A DNA stretch of 45,266 nt, from NCBI GenBank assembly GCA_017510335.1, contig JAFWNM010000030.1, positions 1-45,266 on the forward strand, read 5' to 3'. A program made the position numbers and the translations under genes. The stretch is from Paracoccaceae bacterium (GTDB taxonomy: Bacteria > Pseudomonadota > Alphaproteobacteria > Rhodobacterales > Rhodobacteraceae). Within the stretch, counting starts at the first letter, position 1; each line of letters opens with the position of its first letter. Positions 35,578 to 45,266 of this stretch are shown here, in pieces. The notes beneath the pieces were generated by a model. It saw nothing but the letters and a program-made list of their open reading frames with translations. It did no database searches and was not told where the DNA came from.

Positions 35578-35607
35578 GGGGCCTGTCCCGTAAACGCGAC
35601 AGGCTCC
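35578..35607 (+). terminator. Hairpin after the DoeA-like gene
   Basis: GGGGCCTGTC (35578-35587) pairs with GACAGGCTCC (35598-35607) through nine Watson-Crick pairs and one G-T. The loop is 10 nt and no T tract follows. It may end the upstream transcript. The inner CTGTCCCGTAAACGCGA resembles the right edge of the window. Confidence 0.4.
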
Positions 35608-35641
35608 AGCCCTATCTCGTCATAGGCCTGCCGCACAACCT

Positions 35642-35674
35642 GCTTTTCATTCTGGTTCAAATATCCAAAAAAAA
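35642..35674 (-). repeat. 3'-end motif, copy B
   Basis: The second copy of the motif at 10361-10392, here with T8 before GGATATTT and GA in the variable position. It lies about 45 bp past the rnj stop on the minus strand, separated from it by a GC hairpin (35688-35708). Confidence 0.7.
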
Positions 35675-35687
35675 CGACAGCGCGCGC

Positions 35688-35708
35688 ATGGGGGGCTTTG
35701 CCCCCCAT
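35688..35708 (-). terminator. GC hairpin after rnj
   Basis: ATGGGGGGC and GCCCCCCAT form a perfect 9-bp stem with a 3-nt loop, 11 bp past the rnj stop codon. The T8 tract of the repeat motif follows about 13 nt later. Hairpin and T tract may together make the 3' end of the nuo-birA-coaX-rnj transcript. Confidence 0.6.
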
Positions 35709-35719
35709 CGCCTTGCGCT

Positions 35720-37393
35720 TCAGTCGTTCATCAGCCGGCTGACAACAATGGTGACTTCGGGTTTTTTGCCGATTTCTTCCATCGTGACCTGACGCACCAC
35801 GCGGCGCAAACCGTCATTGAGCTTGTCATCATCAGCCATCGTCTTGGCACCGGCGCGTTCCAGATACTGGGCCAGTTCTTCTTCAATGATTTCATTCAAC
35901 GGTTGCCCGCCCTTGCCCGTCGGACGAAGCCCGACGATCTCGGCCCAAGGGTCGCCCAGCAAATCGTCTTCTTCATCCAGGATCAGCGTCACAAAAACAT
36001 GCCCGCCAATCGCCATACGGATACGGTCGCGCACAACACCGTCCATCGCCCCGATCATGCGACTGCCATCCAGATAGACGCGGCCGGTTTCCACCTCGTC
36101 CACCAGAACAGGGGCGTCCCCGCTCAGGTCCACAACAGACCCGTTCGGCACCACCATGGATTGCATCCCCCGCGCGATGGCCAATTTCGCGTGTTCATGC
36201 AGCATGCGGTGTTCGCCATGGATGGGGATCAGGATCTGCGGTTGAATCAGGTCATGCATCGCTTCCAGATCCGGGCGGTTGGCATGGCCCGACACATGAT
36301 ACAGGCGTTCGGAATTATCCAGCACATCAACGCCCATCTGCGACAGCGCATTGACCACACGCCCCACTTCGCGTTCATTTCCCGGAATCGTCATGGACGA
36401 AAACAGAAACGTATCGCCTTCCTTCATGTTCAGGCCCATATATGTGCCGCGCGCCAGTTGTGCCGACGCCGCGCGCCGCTCGCCCTGACTGCCCGTGACA
36501 ATCAGCAACAGGTTTTCGCGCGGCACATCTTTGGCCGCGTCGGGGCTTATGGTGGGCGGAAAATCCTTCAGGATACCCGCTTCGGTTGCCACTTGCGTCA
36601 TGCGCAACATGGCCCGACCCATAAGGCACACAGATCGCCCTGCTTCATGCGCGGCAACGGCCAGCGTTTTCAACCGCGCGACATTCGATGCAAATGTCGT
36701 GGCCACAACCATACCGCGCGCATCGCGCATCAGCTGGGCAATGGGGTCGGTCAAGGTGGCCTCGGACCGGCCAGCGTGTTTGTTCATGACGTTCGTGCTG
36801 TCACATAGCAGCGCCTTCACACCGCTGCGCCCGATCTGCGCCAGCAATTCAGGATCATGCGGCTCGCCCACGCCGGGGGTGCGGTCGGCCTTGAAATCCC
36901 CTGAATGCACAACGCGCCCTGCGGGCGTGTCGATCACCACACCGGATGCTTCGGGCAGTGAATGTGCGACAGGGAAAAACTGCACCCGGAAGGGGCCAAG
37001 CTCCAGCGCTTCGGGGGCCTTGCCCACGGTAATCACCTGTTCGGGGTCCTGGCCTGCATCCTGCATTTTCAGCCGCGCAATGCGCGCGGTAAAATCGCGG
37101 GCATAGACAGGCACCTTCAGCTTGTGCCACAACTGCCCGACAGCGCCGACATGGTCTTCATGCGCGTGCGTGATGATGATCCCTTCCAGACGGTCGCGCC
37201 GGTCTTCCAGCCAGCGCACATCTGGCATGATCAGGTCCACACCGGGGCTGGACGCCATATCAGCGAAGGTCACACCAAGATCAACAAGGATCAGGCGTTC
37301 GCGCCCTTTTGGCCCATAGCCGAAGACATAGGCATTCATGCCCACCTCGCCTGCGCCACCAAGGGGAAGATAGATCAGCCTGTCTTTGCTCAT
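35720..37393 (-). CDS. rnj: Ribonuclease J
   Basis: A metallo-beta-lactamase/beta-CASP ribonuclease with 5'-3' exo- and endonuclease activity, important in rRNA and mRNA processing in alphaproteobacteria. The 557 residues show LPLGGAGEVGMN at the start, the zinc motif HAHEDH (76-81), FFPVAHSLPEASGV, HSGDFK, the beta-CASP segment TGSQGERRAA and the late motif IPIHGEHRML. Length is standard. The ATG overlaps the coaX stop (ATGA), so they are translationally coupled. It is the last gene of a leftward run beginning with nuo genes. Confidence 0.96.
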   Translation of the reverse strand: MSKDRLIYLPLGGAGEVGMNAYVFGYGPKGRERLILVDLGVTFADMASSPGVDLIMPDVRWLEDRRDRLEGIIITHAHEDHVGAVGQLWHKLKVPVYARDFTARIARLKMQDAGQDPEQVITVGKAPEALELGPFRVQFFPVAHSLPEASGVVIDTPAGRVVHSGDFKADRTPGVGEPHDPELLAQIGRSGVKALLCDSTNVMNKHAGRSEATLTDPIAQLMRDARGMVVATTFASNVARLKTLAVAAHEAGRSVCLMGRAMLRMTQVATEAGILKDFPPTISPDAAKDVPRENLLLIVTGSQGERRAASAQLARGTYMGLNMKEGDTFLFSSMTIPGNEREVGRVVNALSQMGVDVLDNSERLYHVSGHANRPDLEAMHDLIQPQILIPIHGEHRMLHEHAKLAIARGMQSMVVPNGSVVDLSGDAPVLVDEVETGRVYLDGSRMIGAMDGVVRDRIRMAIGGHVFVTLILDEEDDLLGDPWAEIVGLRPTGKGGQPLNEIIEEELAQYLERAGAKTMADDDKLNDGLRRVVRQVTMEEIGKKPEVTIVVSRLMND

Positions 37394-38181
37394 GCCCGCT
37401 CCTGTATACTGCTATTGGCCCTGTTATAGTCGTAAATGACGCAAAGGCCATGTAATGTCAGATCATCCTCGACCGTGTCAAACAGCGTTTGCGCCTGCGC
37501 GAACAGCGGCGCAAGCCCACCTGTGCCGATAATTTTCATCGGTCGGCCATATTCCGCGCGGATACGGGCCGTTATCCCCTCGATCAGGCCGATATAGCCC
37601 CAGAACACACCAGACTGGATACAGGTCACCGTGTCGGTGCCGATCACCTTGTCGGGGCGTGAAATATCCACATGGGGCAACGCCGCCGCGCCCTGATGCA
37701 ACGCTTCCAGCGACAGGTTCACCCCCGGAGAGATGACCCCCCCCACATAGGCCCCGTCATGCGCCACCACATCAAAATTCGTGGCCGTGCCAAAATCCAC
37801 AACGACCACATCGCCGCCATGCCGGTCAAACGCGCCTGCGGCATTGGCCAGCCGGTCAGGGCCGGGGCGCACACCTTCGTCCACGCGCGGCGGCACCGGC
37901 AACAGGCAGTCGGGTTTGCCCACCACCAGCGGGCGACACCCGAAATAGCGGTCACATAAGACGCGCAGGTTAAACACGACACGGGGCACGGTCGATGAAA
38001 TGATAACGCCGGTTATATCAAGCTTCACGCCCTTGATATTCATCAGGGTGGACAGCCAGACATAATACTGGTCTGCGGTGCGCGTGGCTTCGGTGGCTGT
38101 GCGCCATGTCGCAAGAAACGTCGTGCCATCGTAGACAGCGAACACGGTATTTGTATTGCCGCAATCAATTGTCAAAAGCAT
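37390..38181 (-). CDS. coaX: Type III pantothenate kinase
   Basis: CoaX phosphorylates pantothenate, the first step of CoA synthesis, and is not inhibited by CoA. The 263 residues have the ASKHA phosphate motif DCGNTNTVFAVYDG at the start, GPDRLANAAGAFDRHG for pantothenate binding, and VVVDFGTATNFDVV, whose aspartate is catalytic. Length is typical. It lies 18 bp after birA and overlaps rnj. The order birA-coaX-rnj after nuoN is common in Rhodobacterales. CoaD of the same pathway lies at 4.8 kb. Confidence 0.96.
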   Translation of the reverse strand: MLLTIDCGNTNTVFAVYDGTTFLATWRTATEATRTADQYYVWLSTLMNIKGVKLDITGVIISSTVPRVVFNLRVLCDRYFGCRPLVVGKPDCLLPVPPRVDEGVRPGPDRLANAAGAFDRHGGDVVVVDFGTATNFDVVAHDGAYVGGVISPGVNLSLEALHQGAAALPHVDISRPDKVIGTDTVTCIQSGVFWGYIGLIEGITARIRAEYGRPMKIIGTGGLAPLFAQAQTLFDTVEDDLTLHGLCVIYDYNRANSSIQERA

Positions 38182-38199
38182 TGTGCCGCCCTTTCATGT

Positions 38200-38958
38200 T
38201 CAGAAAAACACATCTGCAGCGGGAATGATACGCCGGCCCTGCGCAGTGCGCAGCAAAAGGGCACCTGTCGCGTCGATCCCCTCGAATGTGCCTTCATGGC
38301 TGTCCTGGACAGTGCGCGCCACAATACGTTCCCCAAGCCGGGCGGCATTGTTCAGCCACGCCTGACGGACGGGCGCAAAGCCATAGGTGACAAGCTGCTG
38401 TTCCCATCGGGCATAGGCGGGGGCAAGCGCGTCCAGAAATTCCTCGGGGGTGATGGCAATACCGGTTTCGGACAGCAGGCTGACAGGGCGCAGCGCGCCG
38501 TCTTCACCATGCGGGGCATGCAGCAGGTTCACGCCGATACCAATCGCCAGATGGCTGACCTGCGCGCTATGTCCAATGCTTTCCAGCAAGATACCGACAA
38601 GCTTGCCGCCGTTCAGTAACACGTCATTGGGCCATTTCAACGCAAAACTTCCGGGTCGCCCCGTCACGCCCACAAGCGCGTCATGCACCGCAAGCGCCGC
38701 TACGAAGGACCGTTGTGCAACCTGTTCAACAGGCCCGCCGGGGCGGCTGATATAGGTGGCGGCAAAATTTCCTTCCGGGTCGTGCCAGTCACGCCCACGC
38801 CGCCCCCGCCCCCGGGTCTGGCGCAAGGCCATAATCCAGCACGGCCCCGAAAGGTCCTGCGCCATGCGGGCGGCCTGGGCGTTGGTGCTGTCTGTTTCGG
38901 GCAGGACAAGGCGCCCTACCCCACTTGGCCAGCTATTTGACAAGGGCTTCTGCCGCAA
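38200..38958 (-). CDS. birA: Biotin--[acetyl-CoA-carboxylase] ligase
   Basis: It activates biotin with ATP and attaches it to biotin carboxyl carrier proteins. The 252 residues contain the biotinyl-AMP loop GRGRRGRDW and the catalytic [19 protein letters not shown]. It lacks the N-terminal DNA-binding domain of E. coli BirA, so it is a ligase without repressor function. The start is uncertain: TTG at 38958 overlaps nuoN by 26 bp; TTG at 38943 is an alternative. The ETDSTN motif begins only at about residue 21, so either start is possible. Confidence 0.92.
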   Translation of the reverse strand: MRQKPLSNSWPSGVGRLVLPETDSTNAQAARMAQDLSGPCWIMALRQTRGRGRRGRDWHDPEGNFAATYISRPGGPVEQVAQRSFVAALAVHDALVGVTGRPGSFALKWPNDVLLNGGKLVGILLESIGHSAQVSHLAIGIGVNLLHAPHGEDGALRPVSLLSETGIAITPEEFLDALAPAYARWEQQLVTYGFAPVRQAWLNNAARLGERIVARTVQDSHEGTFEGIDATGALLLRTAQGRRIIPAADVFF

Positions 38959-40372
38959 GCGCCGCCATGCCTTCGATCCCGAACAGGTTGATAACCCCCA
39001 GAACCATCAGCGCGGCAGACACGACCAGCAAGGTCGCCTGAACCGGCGCGCGCACGCTGTCCAGCGGTTCGGTCGTTTCACCGAAATACATGAAATAAAC
39101 GATGCGCAAATAGTAGAACGCCCCGATTACCGACGCAACGACACCCGCGACCGCCAGCCATGTCAGACCAGCCTGAACCGCAGCCCACAGCACATAGAAC
39201 TTGCCAAAAAACCCGACCAGCGGCGGAACCCCGGCCAGGCTGAACATCAGCACCAGCAGGGCCAGCGCGCGCAGCGGCTCGGATTTGGAATATTGGCGCA
39301 GGCTGTCAATATCCGTAACCGGCCGGCCGTCGCGCGACATGGTCAGGATAAACGCAAATACCCCGATATTCATGGTGACGTAAATCGCCATATAGACCAG
39401 CATCCCTTGGACGCCTTGCGCCGTGCCCGCCGCAAGCCCGACCAGCGCAAACCCCATATGCGTGATGGACGAATAGGCCATCAGGCGCTTGATATCGCGC
39501 TGCCCGATCGCGGCAATGGACCCCACGAACATGGACGCAACCGCCAGAAACGCAATGATCTGCGACCAGTCGCCGGGCACAACCCCGAATGCTTCGTGCA
39601 CCACACGCGCCACCAGTGCCATTGCCGCCACTTTGGGCGCTGTCGCAAAAAACGCTGTCACAGGTGTGGGCGCGCCTTCATAGACATCGGGCGTCCACAT
39701 ATGGAAGGGCACCGCCGACACCTTGAACGCCAGCCCCGCCAGCATGAAGGCCATGCCCATCATCAACCCGACTGACATGCCGTCGGTCGAAATGGTGCTG
39801 ATTATGCCCGCAAACAGCGTGGTGCCCGCATAGCCATAGGTCAGCGACGCGCCATACAGCAACAGCCCCGATGCCAACGACCCAAGGATGAAGTATTTCA
39901 AACCCGCCTCGGTCGAGCGCTTGGAGTCCCGGTTCATGGTTGCCACGACATAAAGCGCCAGCGACTGCAGCTCCAGCCCCATATACAGCGCGATCAGGTC
40001 ACCCGCCGATACCATCAGCATCATGCCGACAACCGACAGGGCAATCAGGATCGGGTATTCAAACCGCAACAACCCGCGCGCCAGCATATAGGCTTGCCCC
40101 ATAACCAGCACAACCGCCGCCGACAGCAACACCACCATCTTGGAGAATTGCGCGAAGGGGTCGGAAATATACATTCCGTTGAACGCGGTTTTCACATCCA
40201 GCCCCTGCGCGCCGGAATACAGCGCCAGCAAGACCATCAGCGCCGCCGTGGCCCATAAAATGGGTTCGGCCAGCTTGTCCTTGCCGCCATAGACGCCCAC
40301 TATCAACGCCGCCATCGCAAACAGCGCAAGGACGATTTCGGGCAGGGCTGTGTAAAGATCAGCTCCGATCAT
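38933..40372 (-). CDS. nuoN: NADH-quinone oxidoreductase subunit N
   Basis: NuoN is one of three antiporter-like proton-pumping subunits in the membrane arm of complex I. The 479 residues form about 14 membrane helices, with the antiporter core [37 protein letters not shown] and [15 protein letters not shown]. The key lysine lies in the FKVSAVPFH segment. Length is usual. It follows nuoM by 11 bp and overlaps birA. Confidence 0.97.
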   Translation of the reverse strand: MIGADLYTALPEIVLALFAMAALIVGVYGGKDKLAEPILWATAALMVLLALYSGAQGLDVKTAFNGMYISDPFAQFSKMVVLLSAAVVLVMGQAYMLARGLLRFEYPILIALSVVGMMLMVSAGDLIALYMGLELQSLALYVVATMNRDSKRSTEAGLKYFILGSLASGLLLYGASLTYGYAGTTLFAGIISTISTDGMSVGLMMGMAFMLAGLAFKVSAVPFHMWTPDVYEGAPTPVTAFFATAPKVAAMALVARVVHEAFGVVPGDWSQIIAFLAVASMFVGSIAAIGQRDIKRLMAYSSITHMGFALVGLAAGTAQGVQGMLVYMAIYVTMNIGVFAFILTMSRDGRPVTDIDSLRQYSKSEPLRALALLVLMFSLAGVPPLVGFFGKFYVLWAAVQAGLTWLAVAGVVASVIGAFYYLRIVYFMYFGETTEPLDSVRAPVQATLLVVSAALMVLGVINLFGIEGMAALAAEALVK

Positions 40373-40383
40373 TGCGGGACCTT

Positions 40384-41925
40384 TCAGTTCTGTGCCAGCT
40401 GGGATGCAGCTTCATAAGCCTGCAGCGCCAGCGAATGCCCTTCGACCAATGCCGAAACCGAAGGGCCAATAATATCAGTGATCAGCGCGGGATAGATGCC
40501 AAGGATCAGGGTCATAGCGATCAGCGGAACAATCAACGCCTTCTCGCGGCGGTCCATATCCTTGATGCCCTTAAGCGATTCCTTGATCAATTCCCCCATG
40601 ACCACGCGGCGGAACAGCCAAAGCGCATAGCCCGCGGACAGGATAACCCCTGTTGCCGCAAACAGCGCGACCCAGGTGTTGACCTGAAACACCGCCATGA
40701 ATGTCAGGAATTCGCCAACAAACCCGGACGTGCCCGGCAGCCCCACATTCGCCATGGTGAACAGCAGGAACACCGCCGCATAGACGGGCATGCGGTTCAC
40801 AAGGCCACCATAGGCCGCAATTTCGCGCGTGTGCATCCGGTCATAGATCACCCCCACTGCAAGAAACAACGCACCGGAAATGAACCCGTGGCTGATCATC
40901 TGGAAGATGGCCCCGTCGACGCCCTGTTGGTTGGCCGCGAAAATACCCATCGTCACAAACCCCATATGCGCAACCGAGGAATAGGCGATCAGCTTCTTCA
41001 TATCGGTCTGCATCAGCGCGACAAGGCTGGTATAGACAATCGCAATTGCAGACAGCCACAGCACCAACGGCGCGAAAATGTCACTGGCCACAGGGAACAT
41101 GGGCAGCGAGAACCGCAAAAACCCGTAGCCGCCCATTTTCAGCAGCACCGCCGCCAGCACCACCGACCCCGCCGTGGGGGCCTGCACATGGGCGTCAGGC
41201 AGCCATGTATGCACAGGCCACATGGGCATTTTCACAGCAAAGGACGCAAAGAACGCCAGCCACAACGGCGTTTGCATACCGCCAATCACCTGCCAGCCCA
41301 TCAGGCTGAAGGTTTCCGTGCTGAACTGGTGGCCCAACAGGGTAGGAATGTCAGTTGTGCCCGCATCGACATACATTGCGATCATCGCAACCAGCATCAA
41401 CACCGACCCAAGGAACGTATACAGAAAGAACTTGAACGCTGCATAAATGCGTTCCTTCCCGCCCCAGATGCCGATGATCAGGAACATCGGTATCAGGCCC
41501 GCTTCGAAGAACAGGTAAAACAGCACCAGATCCAGCGCTGTGAACACGCCGATCATCAGCGTTTCCAGCAACAGGAACGCGATCATGTATTCCTTGACGC
41601 GGTGCGACACATTCCAGCACGCCCCGATTGTTATGGGCATCAGAAAGGTGGTCAGCATCACGAACAAGATCGAGATACCATCAACCCCCATCTTGTAGGT
41701 GAAACCCATGATCCAGTCATGTTCTTCAACAAACTGGAAGCCGGTATCTTGCGGGTCGAACCCCACCAGCAGGATCAACGACGCCGCGAAGGTGGCGAGG
41801 GTGGCAACCAGCGCCACCCATTTGGCATTGTTCTGGGACGCCTCATCCTCGCCGCGCAGGAAAATCGCAAGAATGGCGGCCGCAATGGCAGGGGTGAAGG
41901 TAATAATCGACAGCAGGTTCAGCAT
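40384..41925 (-). CDS. nuoM: NADH-quinone oxidoreductase subunit M
   Basis: The second antiporter-like subunit of complex I. The 513 residues have about 14 membrane helices, the core [47 protein letters not shown], with the conserved lysine in VKMPMWP, and [17 protein letters not shown]. The glutamate of helix 5 is in [22 protein letters not shown]. The ATG overlaps the nuoL stop (TAATG). All expected features are present. Confidence 0.98.
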   Translation of the reverse strand: MLNLLSIITFTPAIAAAILAIFLRGEDEASQNNAKWVALVATLATFAASLILLVGFDPQDTGFQFVEEHDWIMGFTYKMGVDGISILFVMLTTFLMPITIGACWNVSHRVKEYMIAFLLLETLMIGVFTALDLVLFYLFFEAGLIPMFLIIGIWGGKERIYAAFKFFLYTFLGSVLMLVAMIAMYVDAGTTDIPTLLGHQFSTETFSLMGWQVIGGMQTPLWLAFFASFAVKMPMWPVHTWLPDAHVQAPTAGSVVLAAVLLKMGGYGFLRFSLPMFPVASDIFAPLVLWLSAIAIVYTSLVALMQTDMKKLIAYSSVAHMGFVTMGIFAANQQGVDGAIFQMISHGFISGALFLAVGVIYDRMHTREIAAYGGLVNRMPVYAAVFLLFTMANVGLPGTSGFVGEFLTFMAVFQVNTWVALFAATGVILSAGYALWLFRRVVMGELIKESLKGIKDMDRREKALIVPLIAMTLILGIYPALITDIIGPSVSALVEGHSLALQAYEAASQLAQN

Positions 41926-43889
41926 TACTGCGCCCCCCCGGCCAGTGTGACATAGGTAACGATCACGACAATCCCCAGAACCATTGCGAAGGCATAATGA
42001 TACACATAGCCAGACTGGGCGCGGCCGGCGATGCGGGTGATGAAGGGTATAATGCCCATGGCCAGCCCGTTAATGCCGCCATCGATAACCTTGCCATCAC
42101 CCTTTTTCCACAAGAACTGCCCCACCGCCTTGGCAGGCCGCACAAACAGGAAGTCATAGACTTCGTCGAAATACCATTTGTTCAGCAAAAACTGATAGGC
42201 AGCGGGGAAAGTGTCCGCCAGGCGCTTGGGCAGGGACGTGTCGCGGATATAGAACATCCAGGCCAGCCCCACGCCCAGCAACATTGCGATGAAGGGCGAC
42301 ACCTTGACCCAGGCGGGCACATAATGGGCTTCTGACACCAGATTATTGCCCTCGGAGATGAAGATGGCCGCGCCGAAATAGTCCCGCACCTGCCCTGTGG
42401 ACCCGAAGAAAGGACCATAGAACACCATGCCCGCCAGCACTGACCCGATGGCCAGAACCGCCAGTGGCACCAGCATGACCATGGGACTTTCATGCGCGTG
42501 TTCATGCGTGTGTTTGTCGCCGCGCGGTGTGCCCCAGAACGTCAGGAACATAAGCCGCCAGCTGTAAAAACTGGTCATGAAGGCCGCGAATACCAGTATC
42601 CAGAAGGCATAGGTGGTCCCCGATGCGAACACGGATTCAATTATCGCGTCCTTGGACACAAAGCCCGCAAAGCCGATGGTGGTCAGCGGAATGCCCACGC
42701 CGGTAATCGCCAATGTGCCGATCAGCATGGCCCAGAAGGTCATGGGCAGTTTGTCTTTCAGCCCGCCATAATTGCGCATGTCCTGTTCGTGGTGCATGCC
42801 GTGAATAACCGACCCCGCGCCCAGAAACAGCATGGCCTTGAAAAACGCATGGGTCAGCAGGTGGAACATGGCCACCGAATAGACACCCACACCGGCCGCG
42901 ACGAACATGAAACCCAGTTGCGAACAGGTCGAATAGGCGATGACGCGCTTGATGTCATTTTGCACCAGCCCGACAGTTGCCGCAAACAGCGCCGTCATGG
43001 CCCCGATCAGCACCACAAACGCCATGACCTGCGGTGTGTATTCCATCAGTGGCGACATGCGCGCGACAAGGAACACACCGGCGGTGACCATGGTTGCCGC
43101 GTGAATAAGCGCGGATACGGGCGTTGGCCCTTCCATGGCGTCGGGCAACCATGTGTGCAGGAACAATTGTGCCGATTTGCCCATCGCGCCCACAAACAGC
43201 AGGAAGGCAATCAGGTTGGCGGCATTCCAGTCTGTCCACAAGAAGCTGACTGTGGTTTCGGCCAGCATGGGGGCGGCGGCGAACAGGTCGTCATACTGGA
43301 TGGAATCGACCAGCAGGTAGATCGCCATCAAGGCAAGGATCAGCCCCATATCGCCCACACGGTTGACGATAAACGCCTTCATCGCGGCGGCGCCTGCACT
43401 TTGCTTGCGGAAATAGAACCCGATCAGCAGATAAGACGCAAGCCCCACCCCTTCCCAGCCGAAGAACAGCTGCACAAGGTTGTCTGCTGTCACCAGCATC
43501 AGCATGGCAAAGGTAAACAGCGACAGATACGCGAAAAAGCGCGGGCGGTAGCTTTCGTTATCCTTGAAGTTGTCGTCATGCGCCATGTAGCCAAAGCTGT
43601 AAAGATGCACGAGCGCGGACACTGTGGTGATGACAATCAGCATCACAGCCGTCAGCCGGTCCAGCCGGATGGCCCAGTCGCCCACCAGCGACCCGCTGTC
43701 AATCCAGCGCATCAGCGTGATTTGCTGGACACCGCCATCATGGCCCAGAAAAATAACCCATGACAACAACGCCGACAGGAACAAAAGCGCTGTCGAAATG
43801 ATCTGCGCAGGGCGTTCACCTATTGCGCGCCAGAACAGACCCGCGATGATGGCCCCCAGAAGTGGCGCAAAAAGAACCGTTACTGCCAT
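41925..43889 (-). CDS. nuoL: NADH-quinone oxidoreductase subunit L
   Basis: NuoL is the distal antiporter-like subunit with the long lateral helix. The 654 residues include [23 protein letters not shown] (helix-5 glutamate), [42 protein letters not shown] with its lysine, and [20 protein letters not shown] histidine-rich loop [12 protein letters not shown] lies at about 470. The C-terminal 150 residues carry the lateral helix and final anchor. Length is a little above the E. coli value (613), as usual in alphaproteobacteria. Confidence 0.98.
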   Translation of the reverse strand: MAVTVLFAPLLGAIIAGLFWRAIGERPAQIISTALLFLSALLSWVIFLGHDGGVQQITLMRWIDSGSLVGDWAIRLDRLTAVMLIVITTVSALVHLYSFGYMAHDDNFKDNESYRPRFFAYLSLFTFAMLMLVTADNLVQLFFGWEGVGLASYLLIGFYFRKQSAGAAAMKAFIVNRVGDMGLILALMAIYLLVDSIQYDDLFAAAPMLAETTVSFLWTDWNAANLIAFLLFVGAMGKSAQLFLHTWLPDAMEGPTPVSALIHAATMVTAGVFLVARMSPLMEYTPQVMAFVVLIGAMTALFAATVGLVQNDIKRVIAYSTCSQLGFMFVAAGVGVYSVAMFHLLTHAFFKAMLFLGAGSVIHGMHHEQDMRNYGGLKDKLPMTFWAMLIGTLAITGVGIPLTTIGFAGFVSKDAIIESVFASGTTYAFWILVFAAFMTSFYSWRLMFLTFWGTPRGDKHTHEHAHESPMVMLVPLAVLAIGSVLAGMVFYGPFFGSTGQVRDYFGAAIFISEGNNLVSEAHYVPAWVKVSPFIAMLLGVGLAWMFYIRDTSLPKRLADTFPAAYQFLLNKWYFDEVYDFLFVRPAKAVGQFLWKKGDGKVIDGGINGLAMGIIPFITRIAGRAQSGYVYHYAFAMVLGIVVIVTYVTLAGGAQ

Positions 43890-43893
43890 CGGA

Positions 43894-44199
43894 TCAGCCT
43901 TTCATCACATTGACGTCTTCGACATCGATCGTGCCGCGGGTGCGGAAGAAGCACACCAGAATGGCAAGCCCGATCGCGGCCTCGGCGGCGGCAACAGTCA
44001 GCACGAATAACGTGAACACCTGACCCACCAGGTCACCAAGGAAGCTGGAAAAGGCAACCAGATTGATATTCACCGACAACAGCATCAATTCGATCGACAT
44101 CAGAATGATGATGATATTCTTGCGGTTCAGAAATATCCCGAAAATACCGATGACGAACAGCGCCGCCGCCACGGTCAGGTAATGTTCAAGTCCAACCAT
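43894..44199 (-). CDS. nuoK: NADH-quinone oxidoreductase subunit K
   Basis: A small hydrophobic complex I subunit of 101 residues with three membrane helices. The conserved glutamates are in [16 protein letters not shown] and in [14 protein letters not shown]. Length is exact for the family. It follows nuoJ by 69 bp and precedes nuoL by four bp. Confidence 0.97.
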   Translation of the reverse strand: MVGLEHYLTVAAALFVIGIFGIFLNRKNIIIILMSIELMLLSVNINLVAFSSFLGDLVGQVFTLFVLTVAAAEAAIGLAILVCFFRTRGTIDVEDVNVMKG

Positions 44200-44268
44200 T
44201 CGGTTCCCTCGTTCCGTATGTGTCGGGGCCGCTTGCTGGCCCTCGTTATCGGTTGTCCCTTGCGGGCC

Positions 44269-44886
44269 TTACCCCAGCCCCTGGCCGGGTTTCACGTCTT
44301 TCAGTTCCAGCGCCTTGGCCGGATCACGATGCATTTGCGCGATCACGTTCTGGCGCTTCACGTCCTTGCGGTGGCGCAGTGTCAGAACGATTGCGCCAAT
44401 CATGGCCACCAGCAATATCAACGCAGCAACCTGGAACAGCAGGAAATACTGATCATACACAATCATCCCAAGCGCCTTGGTGTTGTGCATGTCCGCTATG
44501 TCGGGGGTCGGGGCCTGCCGCAGGTCGCGCGCGGTTTCCGCTTCCTGCCATGACCCGAACAGCAACGCCATTTGCATCAGCAGCAAAATGCCCACGATGC
44601 TGGCAATCGGAAAATATCGCGCCATTTCCCCCTTCAGGGCCGCGAAATCAATGTCCAGCATCATCACGACAAACAAGAACAGCACCGCGACCGCGCCGAC
44701 ATAGACAATGATCAGCAGCATGGCCAGAAATTCGGCGCCCAACAGCACGAACATGCCCGCCGCCGAAAGGAATGTCAGAATAAGCCACAGCACCGAGTGC
44801 ACGGGATTGCGCGCAATGGTGACCAGAAACCCGGCCCCCAGCAGGGTGACCGCGAATGCATAGAATGTGATATCGGCAATACCCAT
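44269..44886 (-). CDS. nuoJ: NADH-quinone oxidoreductase subunit J
   Basis: A membrane subunit with five helices that takes part in coupling at the base of complex I. The 205 residues contain [54 protein letters not shown], including the pi-bulge helix 3. The hydrophilic C-terminal tail (about 175-205) is charged. Length fits alphaproteobacterial NuoJ (about 200). It lies 96 bp after the nuoI remnant, a gap that holds a hairpin TGCCGGA-N5-TCCGGCA (44955-44973). Confidence 0.97.
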   Translation of the reverse strand: MGIADITFYAFAVTLLGAGFLVTIARNPVHSVLWLILTFLSAAGMFVLLGAEFLAMLLIIVYVGAVAVLFLFVVMMLDIDFAALKGEMARYFPIASIVGILLLMQMALLFGSWQEAETARDLRQAPTPDIADMHNTKALGMIVYDQYFLLFQVAALILLVAMIGAIVLTLRHRKDVKRQNVIAQMHRDPAKALELKDVKPGQGLG

Positions 44887-44982
44887 GTCCCTCGGGTTCC
44901 CTTTTTCCTTGTCACGCGCAGCCTTGCGCGCGCATTATCTTGTCCGTCGCGCAATGCCGGACGAATTCCGGCACCCACACCG

Positions 44983-45150
44983 CTAGCGGTAAGGCGCGTC
45001 AATTTCCAGATTGCGGGCAATCTGCGCTTCCCAGCGCGCGCCGTTGTCCAGCAGTTTGTCCTTGTCGTAAAACAGTTCTTCGCGCGTTTCGGTGGCGAAT
45101 TCGAAATTCGGCCCCTCGACAATCGCATCCACAGGACAGGCTTCCTGGCA
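44983..45150 (-). pseudogene. nuoI: nuoI 3' fragment (last 55 codons), 5' part replaced
   Basis: The minus strand encodes the exact C-terminal part of NuoI, the 8Fe ferredoxin subunit of complex [28 protein letters not shown]... to EIDAPYR and a stop. NuoI is about 160-165 residues, so two thirds are missing. Identity to the family stops within the second cluster motif: the expected CIYCGF before CQEAC is absent and is replaced by unrelated sequence (45151 onward) with an in-frame stop about 50 bp upstream. This may be a real insertion or rearrangement, or a misjoined contig end. Confidence 0.8.
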
Positions 45151-45266
45151 GTGAGTGAAAAACGGTCGCTTTTCACAAGCAGCCCGGGATTGACGATCTC
45201 CATCTTATTCCTTCCCGCAGACCGTATTCATGAGTTTCTCAGGTACTGTCCGATAAACGCGAAGTC
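45151..45266 (-). other. Unrelated segment joined to nuoI at the window edge
   Basis: The last 116 bp do not belong to nuoI. On the minus strand they contain GGAAGGAATAAG followed by ATG at 45203, which looks like the start of another gene ([17 protein letters not shown]) that runs out of frame into nuoI. An inverted repeat GTGAAAA/TTTTCAC lies at 45155-45176. The outermost bases include CTGTCCGATAAACGCGA. An insertion-sequence end is plausible, but I do not recognise the family. Confidence 0.5.

Noticed and set aside
40372-41955. A 527-codon plus-strand ORF, and a similar one at 42492-43763, opposite the nuo genes.
   Set aside because: They are mirror frames of nuoM and nuoL, rich in His, Gln and Arg, as expected for antisense frames of hydrophobic GC-rich genes.
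45155-45176. GTGAAAA/TTTTCAC repeat as a transposon terminal inverted repeat.
   Set aside because: The arms are only seven bp and eight bp apart, which fits a hairpin rather than two element ends.
1-45266. CRISPR array, prophage, toxin-antitoxin or defence island.
   Set aside because: No spaced direct repeats, no integrase or phage genes, and no gene pairs of these types were found; nearly all ORFs are core functions.

Overview
The window is about 45 kb of GC-rich DNA from an alphaproteobacterium, almost certainly a member of the Rhodobacterales (Rhodobacteraceae/Roseobacter relatives). The clues are the order nuoJ-K-L-M-N-birA-coaX-rnj, the compact flgB-flgC-fliE-fliQ-flgF-flgG-flgA-flgH-fliL operon facing fliI, a PmtA-type phospholipid methyltransferase, the DUF3422 and DUF1127-like proteins, and a T-rich 3'-end motif seen twice that I associate with this group. 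An ectoine hydrolase homologue hints at a saline habitat. The identification is by eye, without database searches.

Layout. 1-900: an intact tRNA-Arg(TCT), a decayed 5' half of a second tRNA-Arg, and rpmB with a strong terminator. 0.9-10.3 kb: single housekeeping genes (meaB, hrpB, a DUF1127-like gene, coaD, a CBS-domain protein, dgt, erpA, pmtA, an MsbA-like ABC exporter). 10.4-15 kb: a DUF3422 protein and the proton-translocating transhydrogenase pntAB. 15-18 kb: a relatively AT-rich intergenic stretch, kynureninase and a polysaccharide flippase. 18.1-30.6 kb: flagellar genes in three blocks: a rightward operon (lytic transglycosylase-flhA-fliR-flhB-small coiled-coil protein), an M29 aminopeptidase, and a leftward rod/L-ring operon diverging from fliI. 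30.7-35.5 kb: metG, a small conserved-looking ORF, a class III aminotransferase and a DoeA-like ectoine hydrolase. 35.7-45.2 kb: one leftward run nuoJ to rnj through birA and coaX, ending at the right edge in a nuoI gene that breaks off inside its second iron-sulfur motif.

How the genes work together. The flagellar genes supply part of the export gate (FlhA, FlhB, FliR, FliQ), the export ATPase (FliI), the proximal and distal rod (FlgB, FlgC, FlgF, FlgG, FliE), the L-ring (FlgH), the P-ring chaperone (FlgA) and FliL. FliP, FliF, the switch, hook, filament and motor genes must lie elsewhere. The nuo genes encode the membrane arm of complex I.

Most of the window is ordinary core genome. I see no CRISPR array, no prophage, no intact insertion sequence and no convincing new defence or biosynthetic system. 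The points most worth a second look are the broken nuoI at the right edge, the tRNA half, the shared 3'-end motif, two palindromes at flagellar promoters, the hairpin that covers a start codon after metG, and the small DoeA-aminotransferase module with a GntR-like palindrome in front.
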